Source: Acidobacteriaceae bacterium (GTDB lineage Bacteria > Acidobacteriota > Terriglobia > Terriglobales > Acidobacteriaceae). Taken from it: a stretch of 5,117 nt of DNA. Positions 1 to 5,117 of the stretch are shown piece after piece. Both the position numbers and the translations under genes were made by a program. The first letter of the stretch is position 1, and each line of letters starts with the position of its first letter. The stretch spans positions 5,074-10,190 of the forward strand of contig PMMJ01000492.1 of assembly GCA_003162255.1 (NCBI GenBank), written 5' to 3'. The notes beneath the pieces were generated by a model, which was given only the letters and a program-made list of their open reading frames with translations, searched no databases and was not told the origin of the DNA.

Positions 1-45
1 GTGAAGTACCGCTTCTCCATCGATATGGCCTCTCTCAAGTTATAG
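1..45 (+). other. possible 3' tail of an upstream gene
   Basis: The frame starting at base 1 is open for 14 codons and ends in TAG at 43-45, 29 nt before the cupin start. It would encode a tail reading V-K-Y-R-F-S-I-D-M-A-S-L-K-L. The close spacing to the next gene is what one would expect inside an operon. Fourteen codons are too few to identify a family, and an open stretch of this length occurs by chance. The cupin frame is also open back to the window edge, so coding potential cannot separate the two readings. The same stretch holds a weak inverted repeat, CCTCT (29-33) with AGAGG (44-48). Confidence 0.22.
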
Positions 46-60
46 AGGTGAATCAAGGAA

Positions 61-65
61 AAGGA
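61..65 (+). promoter_or_regulatory. ribosome binding site that selects the cupin start
   Basis: AAGGA lies 9 nt before the ATG at 75. A GTG at 48 opens the same frame but has no comparable purine box before it and adds nine residues not expected in this family. The ATG at 75 is therefore preferred. Confidence 0.6.
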
Positions 66-74
66 AGTCAGAAG

Positions 75-476
75 ATGGACATCAAGAGAAATGGCACGCA
101 ACCTTCCGTCAAGGGACCGGCAGAGTGGTTCACGGGCACGGTACGAATCGATCCACTCTTTCAGGCACCCGATCCGGCGCTTGTTCAAGGCGCCAGCGTA
201 ACTTTCGAGCCAGGCGCGCGGACTGCATGGCACACGCATCCCCTCGGTCAGACGCTGATCGTAACGGCCGGTTGCGGCTGGGCACAACGTTGGGGCGCGC
301 CGGTCGAGGAAATCCGCCCGGGTGATGTGATCTGGTTTGCGCCCGGTGAGAAGCACTGGCATGGGGCGAGGCCAACCACGGCCATGACGCACATCGCCAT
401 TCAGGAAAAGCTCGACGGGAAGGTTGTCGAGTGGATGGAACAGGTCAGCGACGAACAATACCGGGCCGGAAAATAA
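75..476 (+). CDS. small cupin protein of the manganese-dependent (R)-hydroxynitrile lyase (GtHNL/AcHNL) type
   Basis: The product is 133 aa and forms a single cupin beta-barrel. Cupin motif 1 lies around residues 47-64 and has H53, H55 and Q59, with Gln replacing the usual Glu. Motif 2 starts at P82-G83-D84 and supplies H94. From memory, these are exactly the metal ligands of the hydroxynitrile lyase of Granulicella tundricola, an enzyme of about this length. Its other active-site positions also match: A40, V42, H96, H106 and Q110. Such enzymes split or form (R)-cyanohydrins such as mandelonitrile in vitro, but their natural substrate is not settled. There is no signal peptide, so the protein should be cytoplasmic. 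The oxidoreductase gene follows after 11 nt, suggesting co-transcription. Membership of this cupin group is very likely. Cyanohydrin activity in the cell is inference, since related cupins of the same group are annotated only as cupin domain proteins. Confidence 0.92.
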   Translation: MDIKRNGTQPSVKGPAEWFTGTVRIDPLFQAPDPALVQGASVTFEPGARTAWHTHPLGQTLIVTAGCGWAQRWGAPVEEIRPGDVIWFAPGEKHWHGARPTTAMTHIAIQEKLDGKVVEWMEQVSDEQYRAGK

Positions 477-480
477 AGGA
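474..480 (+). promoter_or_regulatory. ribosome binding site overlapping the cupin stop codon
   Basis: TAAAGGA contains the cupin stop codon (TAA, 474-476) and an AAGGA box 7 nt before the ATG at 488. This favours ATG 488 over the upstream in-frame ATG at 431, which lies inside the cupin gene. It also suggests translational coupling of the two genes. Confidence 0.65.
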
Positions 481-487
481 CATTGCG

Positions 488-871
488 ATGAGCAATAAGC
501 CAACGCGGAACGATACTCTAAAAGACCGCCTTTCCCGATCTCGCGAAATTACGATCACCGTGACGGGCAGAAAGTCAGGACGCGCCATCTCAATCCCAGT
601 CTGGTTCGTATGGGAGGACGAGAAGCTTTACCTCCTGCCGGTGCATGGGTCGGATACACAGTGGTACAAGAACGTGCTCAACAACCCGACGATTCGGGTC
701 GGTGCGCGGGGCGCAGAGGCTGAAGTCAAGGTTGTTCTTGTCACTGAGGCCACACAGGCGTCGTCGGTGGTTGAAAAATTCCGCGCCAAGTACGGGACCG
801 GCGACGTGAAAAAGTATTATTCAAAGTTCGACGTTGCCGTTTTCGCTCAGACGCACTCAACGCCACAATGA
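488..871 (+). CDS. small split-barrel oxidoreductase of the nitroreductase / F420H2-quinone-reductase-like (DUF385/DUF2255) type
   Basis: The product is 127 aa. Residues 20-45 hold the signature T-G-R-K-S-G-R followed by I-P-V-W-F-V. Residues 47-61 continue with L-Y-L-L-P-V-x-G-S-D-T-x-W-Y-K-N. Both are typical of small split beta-barrel proteins that bind FMN or F420 and reduce quinones, nitro groups or enones. A second conserved block, Y-Y-x-K-F-D-V-A-V, lies at 109-117. I cannot tell the cofactor from sequence. No signal peptide is seen, so it should be cytosolic. It sits 11 nt after the cupin with a ribosome binding site over the cupin stop, so the two probably act in one process. The last ten residues (after F-D-V-A-V) run into the junction with an araC remnant and may not be the original C-terminus. 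The fold call is firm; the substrate is unknown. Confidence 0.85.
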   Translation: MSNKPTRNDTLKDRLSRSREITITVTGRKSGRAISIPVWFVWEDEKLYLLPVHGSDTQWYKNVLNNPTIRVGARGAEAEVKVVLVTEATQASSVVEKFRAKYGTGDVKKYYSKFDVAVFAQTHSTPQ

Positions 872-880
872 TCGCGAACG

Positions 881-940
881 GAAGAGAGGCGTGCCGTTTA
901 CGTCACTCCGGCCGATGCGAGCATGGTCAATGCCTCGAAT
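881..940 (+). pseudogene. decayed fragment of an AraC-family regulator gene
   Basis: In the frame of the preceding oxidoreductase, ten bases past its TGA, the sequence reads E-E-R-R-A-V-Y-V-T-P-A-D-A-S-M-V-N-A. This nearly equals residues 143-160 of the intact AraC regulator encoded at 2215-3174. At DNA level 884-938 matches 2644-2698 at 50 of 55 positions, including 30 identical bases at 893-922. Three of the five differences are synonymous third-position changes (892, 928, 931); the others give Met for Val and Ser for Ala. That pattern points to a once functional paralogue, not a recent copy. After 940 the match is lost in this frame, which ends at a TGA at 974. A shift of one frame gives R-M-x-G-T-L and later P-E-D-A-T-F (up to about 987), resembling the next part of such regulators, so the remnant may reach the following gene. 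It has no start or DNA-binding domain. Confidence 0.75.
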
Positions 941-978
941 GGCTGGAACTCTTCGGTCACCGGTTGCGTACCCTGAGG

Positions 979-2163
979 ATGCGACTTTTACTCTTTCTCG
1001 CAGCGGCGTCCCTTTGCTCATGTCCCGCCAATGCGCAACCGAACAAACAGCTGACGGGCAATTCTCAAGTGCAGCCGCGATCCGATAACAAACAGCCGGT
1101 GGCCAAGCCCGTTTGGCCACCACAGATTGAGATGCGTGTGCCGTTCGAGCCCACAGCATTCCCAAGCGGACCATATATCTATGTTATGTATGAGCTGCAT
1201 CTGACGAACTTCGGGCCAGTTCCTGTTTCCCTGAGCCGCATTGAAGTGCTCGACGCAGCTGCGGGAACCGCCCAACCGGCTGCGACCTTCGACGCAGAGC
1301 AGCTTGAAACCATGGTGCAGCCTTTAGGTGGCAAGACACTTTCTGACCCCAAGGGAAGGCTCCTAATCGCCGATGGCCAGAGCGCCATCGTTTTTATGTC
1401 AATAGCGTTCGATCGCGCCTCACATATTCCAGACAGGCTGCTTCATCACGTGATCACGACCGACTCGGTAGCCGAAGGCGCAGTCATCGCCACACATCAC
1501 ACTGCCCTGCATGTGCTCGGGCCGCCGGTAGAAGGAGCAAACTGGCTTGCAGAAGATGGTCCGAGTAACGATCAAGACAATCATCATAGGCGTGGAGTGG
1601 TCATTCTGGATGGCCGGGCGGTAGACTCACGGCGCTACGCGATCGACTGGAAACAGGTCAAAGACGATGCGTCATTCTCCGACGACTCGAAGGACGTGCA
1701 CTCCTATTATTCCTACGGGAAAGTAGTGCTGGCCGTCGCCGACGGCCGTGTGGTAACGGCAAGAGATGGTCTCCCCGATAACGTCCCCGGACACGGCGAG
1801 TCGTTCCACCCTGCCGTGCCGACTACGCTGGAAACAGTTGCGGGAAACACGATCACCCTCGACGTGGGTGGCGGTCAATTTGCGTACTACATGCATCTGC
1901 AACCGGGAAGTCTGCGCGTGAAGACAGGGGACCGTGTGCGGCGCGGCCAGGTGCTGGCGCGCATCGGCTCTTCCGGCGATGCCCGCGAGCCACACCTGCA
2001 TTTCGAAGTCACCACTTCGTCGAAACTGCTGGCAGGCGAGGGCGTGCCTTATCTCATCGACCGGTACCACTGCAAGAACACGAGTGGCGGGCCTATAGAA
2101 CAACGCATACACGAGATGCCTATGAATAAAAGCGTCGTCGCATTCGGGGAGGCCACGAGATAG
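979..2163 (+). CDS. exported M23-family (LytM/peptidoglycan endopeptidase-like) metallopeptidase
   Basis: The product is 394 aa. Residues 1-19 form a signal peptide (M-R-L-L-L-F-L-A-A-A, then A-N-A before Q20), so the protein should be exported. Residues about 30-185 form a beta-rich domain of unknown role. The C-terminal part (about 195-375) is M23-like: A-I-D-W with D223, L-A-V-A-D-G-x-V, a Y-x-H-L-Q-P-G-S strand, G-D-x-V-x-x-G-Q and the zinc motif H339-L-H341-F-E. M23 enzymes cut peptide cross-bridges of cell walls. The canonical H-x-G-x-D box is altered: the position four before D223 is Arg. H202 and H203, about 20 residues earlier, might supply a ligand. An ATG at 868 overlaps the oxidoreductase stop in the same frame. 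It is rejected as start because it would place 37 residues ahead of the signal peptide, and residues 8-20 of that extension are only an out-of-frame reading of the araC remnant. The ribosome binding site at ATG 979 is poor (GAGG directly adjacent). Confidence 0.85.
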   Translation: MRLLLFLAAASLCSCPANAQPNKQLTGNSQVQPRSDNKQPVAKPVWPPQIEMRVPFEPTAFPSGPYIYVMYELHLTNFGPVPVSLSRIEVLDAAAGTAQPAATFDAEQLETMVQPLGGKTLSDPKGRLLIADGQSAIVFMSIAFDRASHIPDRLLHHVITTDSVAEGAVIATHHTALHVLGPPVEGANWLAEDGPSNDQDNHHRRGVVILDGRAVDSRRYAIDWKQVKDDASFSDDSKDVHSYYSYGKVVLAVADGRVVTARDGLPDNVPGHGESFHPAVPTTLETVAGNTITLDVGGGQFAYYMHLQPGSLRVKTGDRVRRGQVLARIGSSGDAREPHLHFEVTTSSKLLAGEGVPYLIDRYHCKNTSGGPIEQRIHEMPMNKSVVAFGEATR

Positions 2164-2193
2164 GCGCAACGAAATGAGCGCTATCATGATCGC

Positions 2194-2201
2194 AAAGGAG
2201 G
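2194..2201 (+). promoter_or_regulatory. ribosome binding site for the araC-type gene
   Basis: AAAGGAGG is a near-perfect Shine-Dalgarno sequence. It is 13 nt from the GTG at 2215, somewhat longer than usual, but there is no other in-frame start close to it. It supports GTG 2215 as the start codon. Confidence 0.6.
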
Positions 2202-2214
2202 TATTCTCGAAGGC

Positions 2215-3174
2215 GTGAAAACCAACGGCAAACCTGCACTTGCGTGGCCGGCAGACAAGATTGCGGGCGCAAACGAACCGGACACGGCCAAGTTAGCCCG
2301 TTTGATTGCCGCCTATGCCCCTCACGACGATAGTTTTGAGCTGCGCGTCCCCGGTTTGCACGCCAGCCGCTTTTCACGAATCAACACAGAGTGTTTTCAT
2401 TCCGTCCGGTCGCCCTCGTTGTGCATGGTCGCCCAAGGAGCGAAGACCGTCATCGTGGGACAGGAGGTCTACGAGTACGATGCGTCACGCATGATCGTAT
2501 TCTCCGTTGCCCTGCCAGTTGCTTCCCAGATCACGCGAGCCAGCCATTCCGAGCCCTACCTCGCGCTAAGGCTGGATCTCGACCCGCGCAAGATTGCGGA
2601 TCTGGTTTTGAAGGTATATCCGCACGGTTTGCCTCCAGTGCAGGAGAGGCGCGCCGTTTACGTCACTCCGGCCGATGCGAGCGTGGTGAACGCCGCGACG
2701 AGGTTGATGGAGTGTCTCACGCAGCCCGGAGATGCTGAGCTACTCGCCCCGCTTGTGATCGATGAGATTCTGATCCGGCTACTACGCAGCCCAATTGGCG
2801 TTCGCGTCGCTCAAATGGGCTTTGCAGAATCTAACGTCCACCGCGTTGCGAAGGCCATCTCCTGGGTACGCGCCAACTTCTCTCAACCCATGAAGGTCGA
2901 AGATCTGGCCGGGCTGGTGCACATGAGTGTTTCGTCTTTCCATGAGCACTTTAAGTCCGTCACTTCGATGAGCCCACTGCACTATCAAAAGGTGCTGCGA
3001 CTCCAGGAGGCGAGGCGTCTGATGTTGTCGACAATTATGGATGCAGGCACTGCGAGTCAGCGCGTGGGCTATCTAAGCGCTTCGCAGTTCAGCAGAGAAT
3101 ACAGCCGCTTCTTCGGGAGTGCGCCGACCAAGGACATCGCCAGGTTGCGTCAAGAAGCTGGACTTTGGGCCTGA
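2215..3174 (+). CDS. AraC-family transcriptional regulator with AraC_N domain
   Basis: The product is 319 aa, the usual length for the group. Residues about 50-190 form the AraC_N (PF06719-type) domain. It contains S-x-x-x-M-V-A-Q-G-A-K, an E-Y-D-x-S-x-M-I-V-F stretch, L-P-V-A-S-Q-I, and near its end L-A-P-L-V-I-D-E-I-L-I-R-L-L. Residues 210-312 form the paired helix-turn-helix DNA-binding domain. The first HTH is around 226-250 (V-E-D-L-A then M-S-V-S-S-F-H-E-H-F-K). The second contains V284-G-Y-L-S and S-Q-F-S-R-E-Y-x-R-F-F-G. Regulators of this group often sit beside oxidoreductases or cupins and control them, so the cupin/oxidoreductase pair upstream is a plausible target. That is inference, because the peptidase gene now lies between. 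The start is GTG with a strong ribosome binding site. The gap from the peptidase stop is 51 nt, so co-transcription with the peptidase is possible. Confidence 0.93.
   Translation: MKTNGKPALAWPADKIAGANEPDTAKLARLIAAYAPHDDSFELRVPGLHASRFSRINTECFHSVRSPSLCMVAQGAKTVIVGQEVYEYDASRMIVFSVALPVASQITRASHSEPYLALRLDLDPRKIADLVLKVYPHGLPPVQERRAVYVTPADASVVNAATRLMECLTQPGDAELLAPLVIDEILIRLLRSPIGVRVAQMGFAESNVHRVAKAISWVRANFSQPMKVEDLAGLVHMSVSSFHEHFKSVTSMSPLHYQKVLRLQEARRLMLSTIMDAGTASQRVGYLSASQFSREYSRFFGSAPTKDIARLRQEAGLWA
2644..2698 (+). repeat. partner copy of the araC remnant, inside the intact araC gene
   Basis: This stretch encodes residues 144-161 of the intact regulator. It is a direct-repeat partner of 884-938 (50 of 55 bases identical, same strand). 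The two copies lie 1760 nt apart and flank the whole peptidase gene plus the first part of araC, so recombination between them could delete that block. Confidence 0.8.
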
Positions 3175-3277
3175 CCCTCGGGAGCTATTGGCGATAACCT
3201 AATGAGACTTCCTGGAGCCTGGTTCGTGGCGGCGGGGTATTGCCCCACTGAGACCGGGCGAAGCTCCTCTCCACACA

Positions 3278-3286
3278 TGCTAGAAT
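3278..3286 (+). promoter_or_regulatory. extended -10 promoter for the zinc-ribbon gene
   Basis: TGCTAGAAT has the extended -10 form TGn followed by TAGAAT, five of six bases of the sigma-70 -10 consensus. Transcription would begin near 3292-3294, leaving a leader of about 16 nt before ATG 3310. No clear -35 box is present 17 nt upstream, which an extended -10 does not require. The 135-nt intergenic gap (3175-3309) holds nothing else that I recognise, only a 4-bp GC hairpin at 3234-3246 without a T tract. Confidence 0.5.
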
Positions 3287-3309
3287 CGATATTGTGATGC
3301 CCCGGACCG

Positions 3310-4437
3310 ATGCTTCCTGATATCGACAAATTGCTGGAACTGCAGATCGCGGATAAAGAGATCCGCAGACTGCGGGACGAAGTGGCCGCGCTGCCGAAAC
3401 GCGTGGCGGTGATCGAGCAGAAGCTGGCTGGGACCAAGGCGCACCTGGAAAAGGCGCGGACCGCGGCCAAGGGCGACGAAGCCAACCGCAAGAAGTTCGA
3501 AGCCAACATCAAAGACCTGCAAGGCAAGATCTCCAAGTATCGCGACCAGTCCCTGGACGTAAAAACCAACGAACAGTACAAAGCCATTCTGAGCGAGATC
3601 CAGTTTGCGGAGCAGGAGATACGCCTTAACGAGGACCGCATCCTGGAAGTGATGGTCAACGTCGAGACGCGCGAAAAGGACGTCAAAGCGGCGGAGGCGG
3701 AGCTCAAGGCGGAGACGGCCGAGATCGAAAAAGAAAAAGAAGAAGCGCGAAAAGTTACCGCCGAAGATCAGAAGAAGCTGGCCGAGTGGAACGCCAAGCG
3801 CGACGGCCTGCGCCATGGGATTTCCGAAGATATTCTTCGCCATTATGAGCGGGTGGCGAAGTTCCGCGGCACCGGGCTGGCGGAAGCCCGCGACCACAAA
3901 TGCATGGGCTGCCAGGTGATGCTGCGTCCGCAGACCTACAACGAAGTGCGCAACGGCGAGAAGGTAATGGTCTGCGAATCTTGCCAGAGAATTTACTATT
4001 ACGATCCCGAGCACGAAGTGAAGCCGGAGCAGGAAGTGGTGACGGTTACCGGGAGGAAACGGGCGCGCCCCAAGGCCGATGCGCCGCAGGCATGGTTCTA
4101 CCGTCCGGATTATGGCGAGGAAGGCGAAGTGCTGCTGGCATTCATTAATAGCGACGGCAGTTCGACCCGGCGCATCTACGAACTGCACACCGGACGGCAG
4201 GTTGGCGGGGTGCTGCTGCGCGAAGGAGCTTACCGCCTGGCGTTTCCCGAGGATCTGACCGACGCCGCCCTCCGGCTGAATGGCCACTGGGAAGAAAAGG
4301 AAATCGACGAGTGGGGTTCCGAGATTCCCTCGAATGCGCTTGATCTTCTTCACAAAGATCTGCTGGCCATCCGGCGCGAGCACAAAGCGAGCCACAAGCA
4401 GTCCGCCCCGCCGGCAGAACAGCCAGCCGTCCACTAG
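3310..4437 (+). CDS. coiled-coil C4 zinc-ribbon protein (DUF164 / zf-RING_7 type) with C-terminal extension
   Basis: The product is 375 aa. Residues about 1-185 are almost entirely charged helical coiled coil. They begin with L-x-x-L-L-E-L-Q-x-A-D-K-E-I, the usual opening of this family, and contain the loop D-x-K-T-N-E-Q-Y-K-A. A C4 zinc ribbon follows, with C198-x2-C201 and C222-x2-C225, preceded by the G-x-G-L-A-E-A-R segment common to the family. The family is widespread in bacteria and is thought to bind nucleic acid or proteins, but its role is not firmly known. Most members end shortly after the ribbon (about 240 aa). Here residues 238-375 add a basic linker (G-R-K-R-A-R-P-K), a compact segment rich in Trp, Tyr and Asp, and an Ala/Pro-rich tail. 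The start is the first ATG after an in-frame TGA at 3295; no clear ribosome binding site precedes it. The next gene begins 36 nt downstream. Confidence 0.9.
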   Translation: MLPDIDKLLELQIADKEIRRLRDEVAALPKRVAVIEQKLAGTKAHLEKARTAAKGDEANRKKFEANIKDLQGKISKYRDQSLDVKTNEQYKAILSEIQFAEQEIRLNEDRILEVMVNVETREKDVKAAEAELKAETAEIEKEKEEARKVTAEDQKKLAEWNAKRDGLRHGISEDILRHYERVAKFRGTGLAEARDHKCMGCQVMLRPQTYNEVRNGEKVMVCESCQRIYYYDPEHEVKPEQEVVTVTGRKRARPKADAPQAWFYRPDYGEEGEVLLAFINSDGSSTRRIYELHTGRQVGGVLLREGAYRLAFPEDLTDAALRLNGHWEEKEIDEWGSEIPSNALDLLHKDLLAIRREHKASHKQSAPPAEQPAVH

Positions 4438-4457
4438 GTTCGATGAAATCGATGGAT

Positions 4458-4479
4458 TCGTTGGAGGGACTCGTTGGAG
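4458..4479 (+). repeat. short direct repeat around the start of the last gene
   Basis: The 9-mer TCGTTGGAG occurs at 4458-4466 and again at 4471-4479, a 13-nt period. The first copy overlaps the ribosome binding site (GGAGGG, 4463-4468) and the second contains the TTG start codon. It may be chance, or the trace of a small slippage duplication. Confidence 0.45.
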
Positions 4480-5117
4480 CAGAGCCATAACCAGCGCCCG
4501 GCTGAATCCTACATTTTTCAACTCCCGCAAAAACGACGATTGATTTTCTGCTTGTTGCTCGCTCTGGCAACGATTGCACTCTATAACCCGGTTACCCGCG
4601 CTTCATTTCTCAACTTCGACGACGTTGTTTACGTTACCGACAATCCCCAGGTTCGCGCCGGACTCACATGGAATACGGTGGTTTGGGCTTTTCATACCTC
4701 GGAAGCCTCGAACTGGCACCCGATCACGTGGCTTTCGCATGCTCTTGATTGCCAGATTTTCGGCTTGAACCCGGCCGGCCCTCATGTCGTCAACGTGCTT
4801 CTCCATGCGGCCAACGCGGTGCTCCTGTTCTTGATTCTGGAGAGTGCCACGGGCTTGGCTTGGCGCAGCCTTATGGTCGCCGCGCTGTTCGCTCTGCATC
4901 CCATCAATGTCGAGTCGGTGGCATGGATCGCGGAACGTAAAAACGTCCTGAGCATGTTTTTCTTCCTCCTGGCATTGGCTGCGTATGGCTGGTACGCGCG
5001 CCGGCCCGGCGTCGGACGATACCTGACGGTCACTTTTGCCTATGCTTTGAGCCTGATGACCAAGCCGCAGGTGATTACGTTTCCGTTTGCTCTGCTGCTG
5101 CTGGACTACTGGCCGTT
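4474..5117 (+). CDS. TMTC/O-mannosyltransferase-like (GT-C type) multispanning membrane protein, probably with C-terminal TPR repeats; 3' end outside the window
   Basis: The frame is open from 4447 to the window edge, and 214 codons from the chosen start are visible. The start is TTG 4474, 5 nt after GGAGGG; no ATG or GTG precedes the first membrane segment in this frame. Residues 21-23 are K-R-R, followed by membrane helix 1 (about 24-42). The first outer loop carries N-F-D49-D50, which matches the acidic motif of GT-C glycosyltransferases, then N80-W-H-P-x-T-W-L-S-H. Further hydrophobic segments cover about 106-121, 130-145, 158-171 and 184-212. Family marks are H142-P-I-N-V-E-S-V-A-W-I-A-E-R-K and M-T-K197-P, then L-L-L-D-Y-W-P at the edge. 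Bacterial members are annotated as TPR-repeat proteins or O-GlcNAc/O-mannosyl transferase-like, and are thought to act on lipid-linked sugars outside the inner membrane. TPR repeats would lie in the unseen part. The substrate is unknown. Confidence 0.88.
   Translation, partial: MEQSHNQRPAESYIFQLPQKRRLIFCLLLALATIALYNPVTRASFLNFDDVVYVTDNPQVRAGLTWNTVVWAFHTSEASNWHPITWLSHALDCQIFGLNPAGPHVVNVLLHAANAVLLFLILESATGLAWRSLMVAALFALHPINVESVAWIAERKNVLSMFFFLLALAAYGWYARRPGVGRYLTVTFAYALSLMTKPQVITFPFALLLLDYWP

Noticed and set aside
48..74. GTG start for the cupin
   Set aside because: The extra nine residues do not fit the family and the AAGGA box is correctly spaced for the ATG at 75.
868..978. Upstream ATG for the M23 gene overlapping the reductase stop (ATGA)
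   Set aside because: The 37-residue extension would precede a clear signal peptide, and part of it is an out-of-frame reading of the araC remnant.
834..1088. 84-codon + strand frame across the reductase/peptidase junction
   Set aside because: It overlaps both genes and matches no protein as a whole. Only a short piece (about 940-987) might be a frameshifted continuation of the araC remnant, and this is noted there.
1731..1747. Perfect inverted repeat GGCCGTC-GCC-GACGGCC
   Set aside because: It sits inside the peptidase gene over the conserved L-A-V-A-D-G-x-V codons, so it is explained by coding sequence and GC-rich codon use. There is no T tract.
3234..3246. GGGG-TATTG-CCCC hairpin after araC as a terminator
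   Set aside because: The stem is only four base pairs and no run of T follows.
3297..3320. Seven-codon frame overlapping the zinc-ribbon start
   Set aside because: It is too short and has no ribosome binding site.
4443..4490. 15-codon frame (M-K-S-M-D-S-L-E...) between the last two genes
   Set aside because: It has no ribosome binding site and overlaps the better supported TTG start; most likely chance.
3280..4530. 416-codon open frame on the minus strand
   Set aside because: It lies wholly opposite the zinc-ribbon gene. Its runs of Phe and Leu mirror the Glu/Lys codons of the coiled coil on the other strand. It has no recognisable domain, so it is a shadow frame.

Overview
The window looks like chromosomal DNA from a soil Acidobacteriota (Terriglobia/Granulicella/Koribacter-like) bacterium. 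This is an inference from protein resemblance. The first gene closely matches the small manganese cupins known as hydroxynitrile lyases from Granulicella and Acidobacterium. The last gene is a TMTC-like multispanning membrane protein of a kind common in acidobacterial genomes. All five complete genes and the partial sixth lie on the + strand.

Left part (1-3174), accessory in character: a cupin of the GtHNL type (75-476) is followed 11 nt later by a small split-barrel oxidoreductase (488-871), and the two form a tight gene pair. Directly after it lies a short decayed piece of an AraC-family regulator gene (about 881-940). Next come an exported M23-type metallopeptidase-like protein (979-2163) and a complete AraC-family regulator with an AraC_N domain (2215-3174). 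The decayed piece is 91% identical over 55 nt to an internal part of the intact araC gene. Most of its differences are synonymous, so it appears to come from a diverged paralogue rather than a fresh duplication. A plausible history is that the cupin/oxidoreductase pair once had its own AraC-type regulator immediately downstream, which was lost when the peptidase/araC block arrived.

Right part (3310-5117), housekeeping in character: a good extended -10 promoter precedes a coiled-coil/C4 zinc-ribbon protein that carries an extra C-terminal domain of about 138 residues. After 36 nt comes the 5' part of a TMTC/O-mannosyltransferase-like (GT-C type) membrane protein, which starts at a TTG with a strong ribosome binding site and runs off the window. 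No RNA gene, CRISPR array or insertion sequence was seen. No wholly new system is evident. The most interesting points are the HNL-type cupin with its complete active-site set, the araC remnant next to it, the variant metal-site motif of the M23 protein, and the uncharacterised extension of the zinc-ribbon protein.
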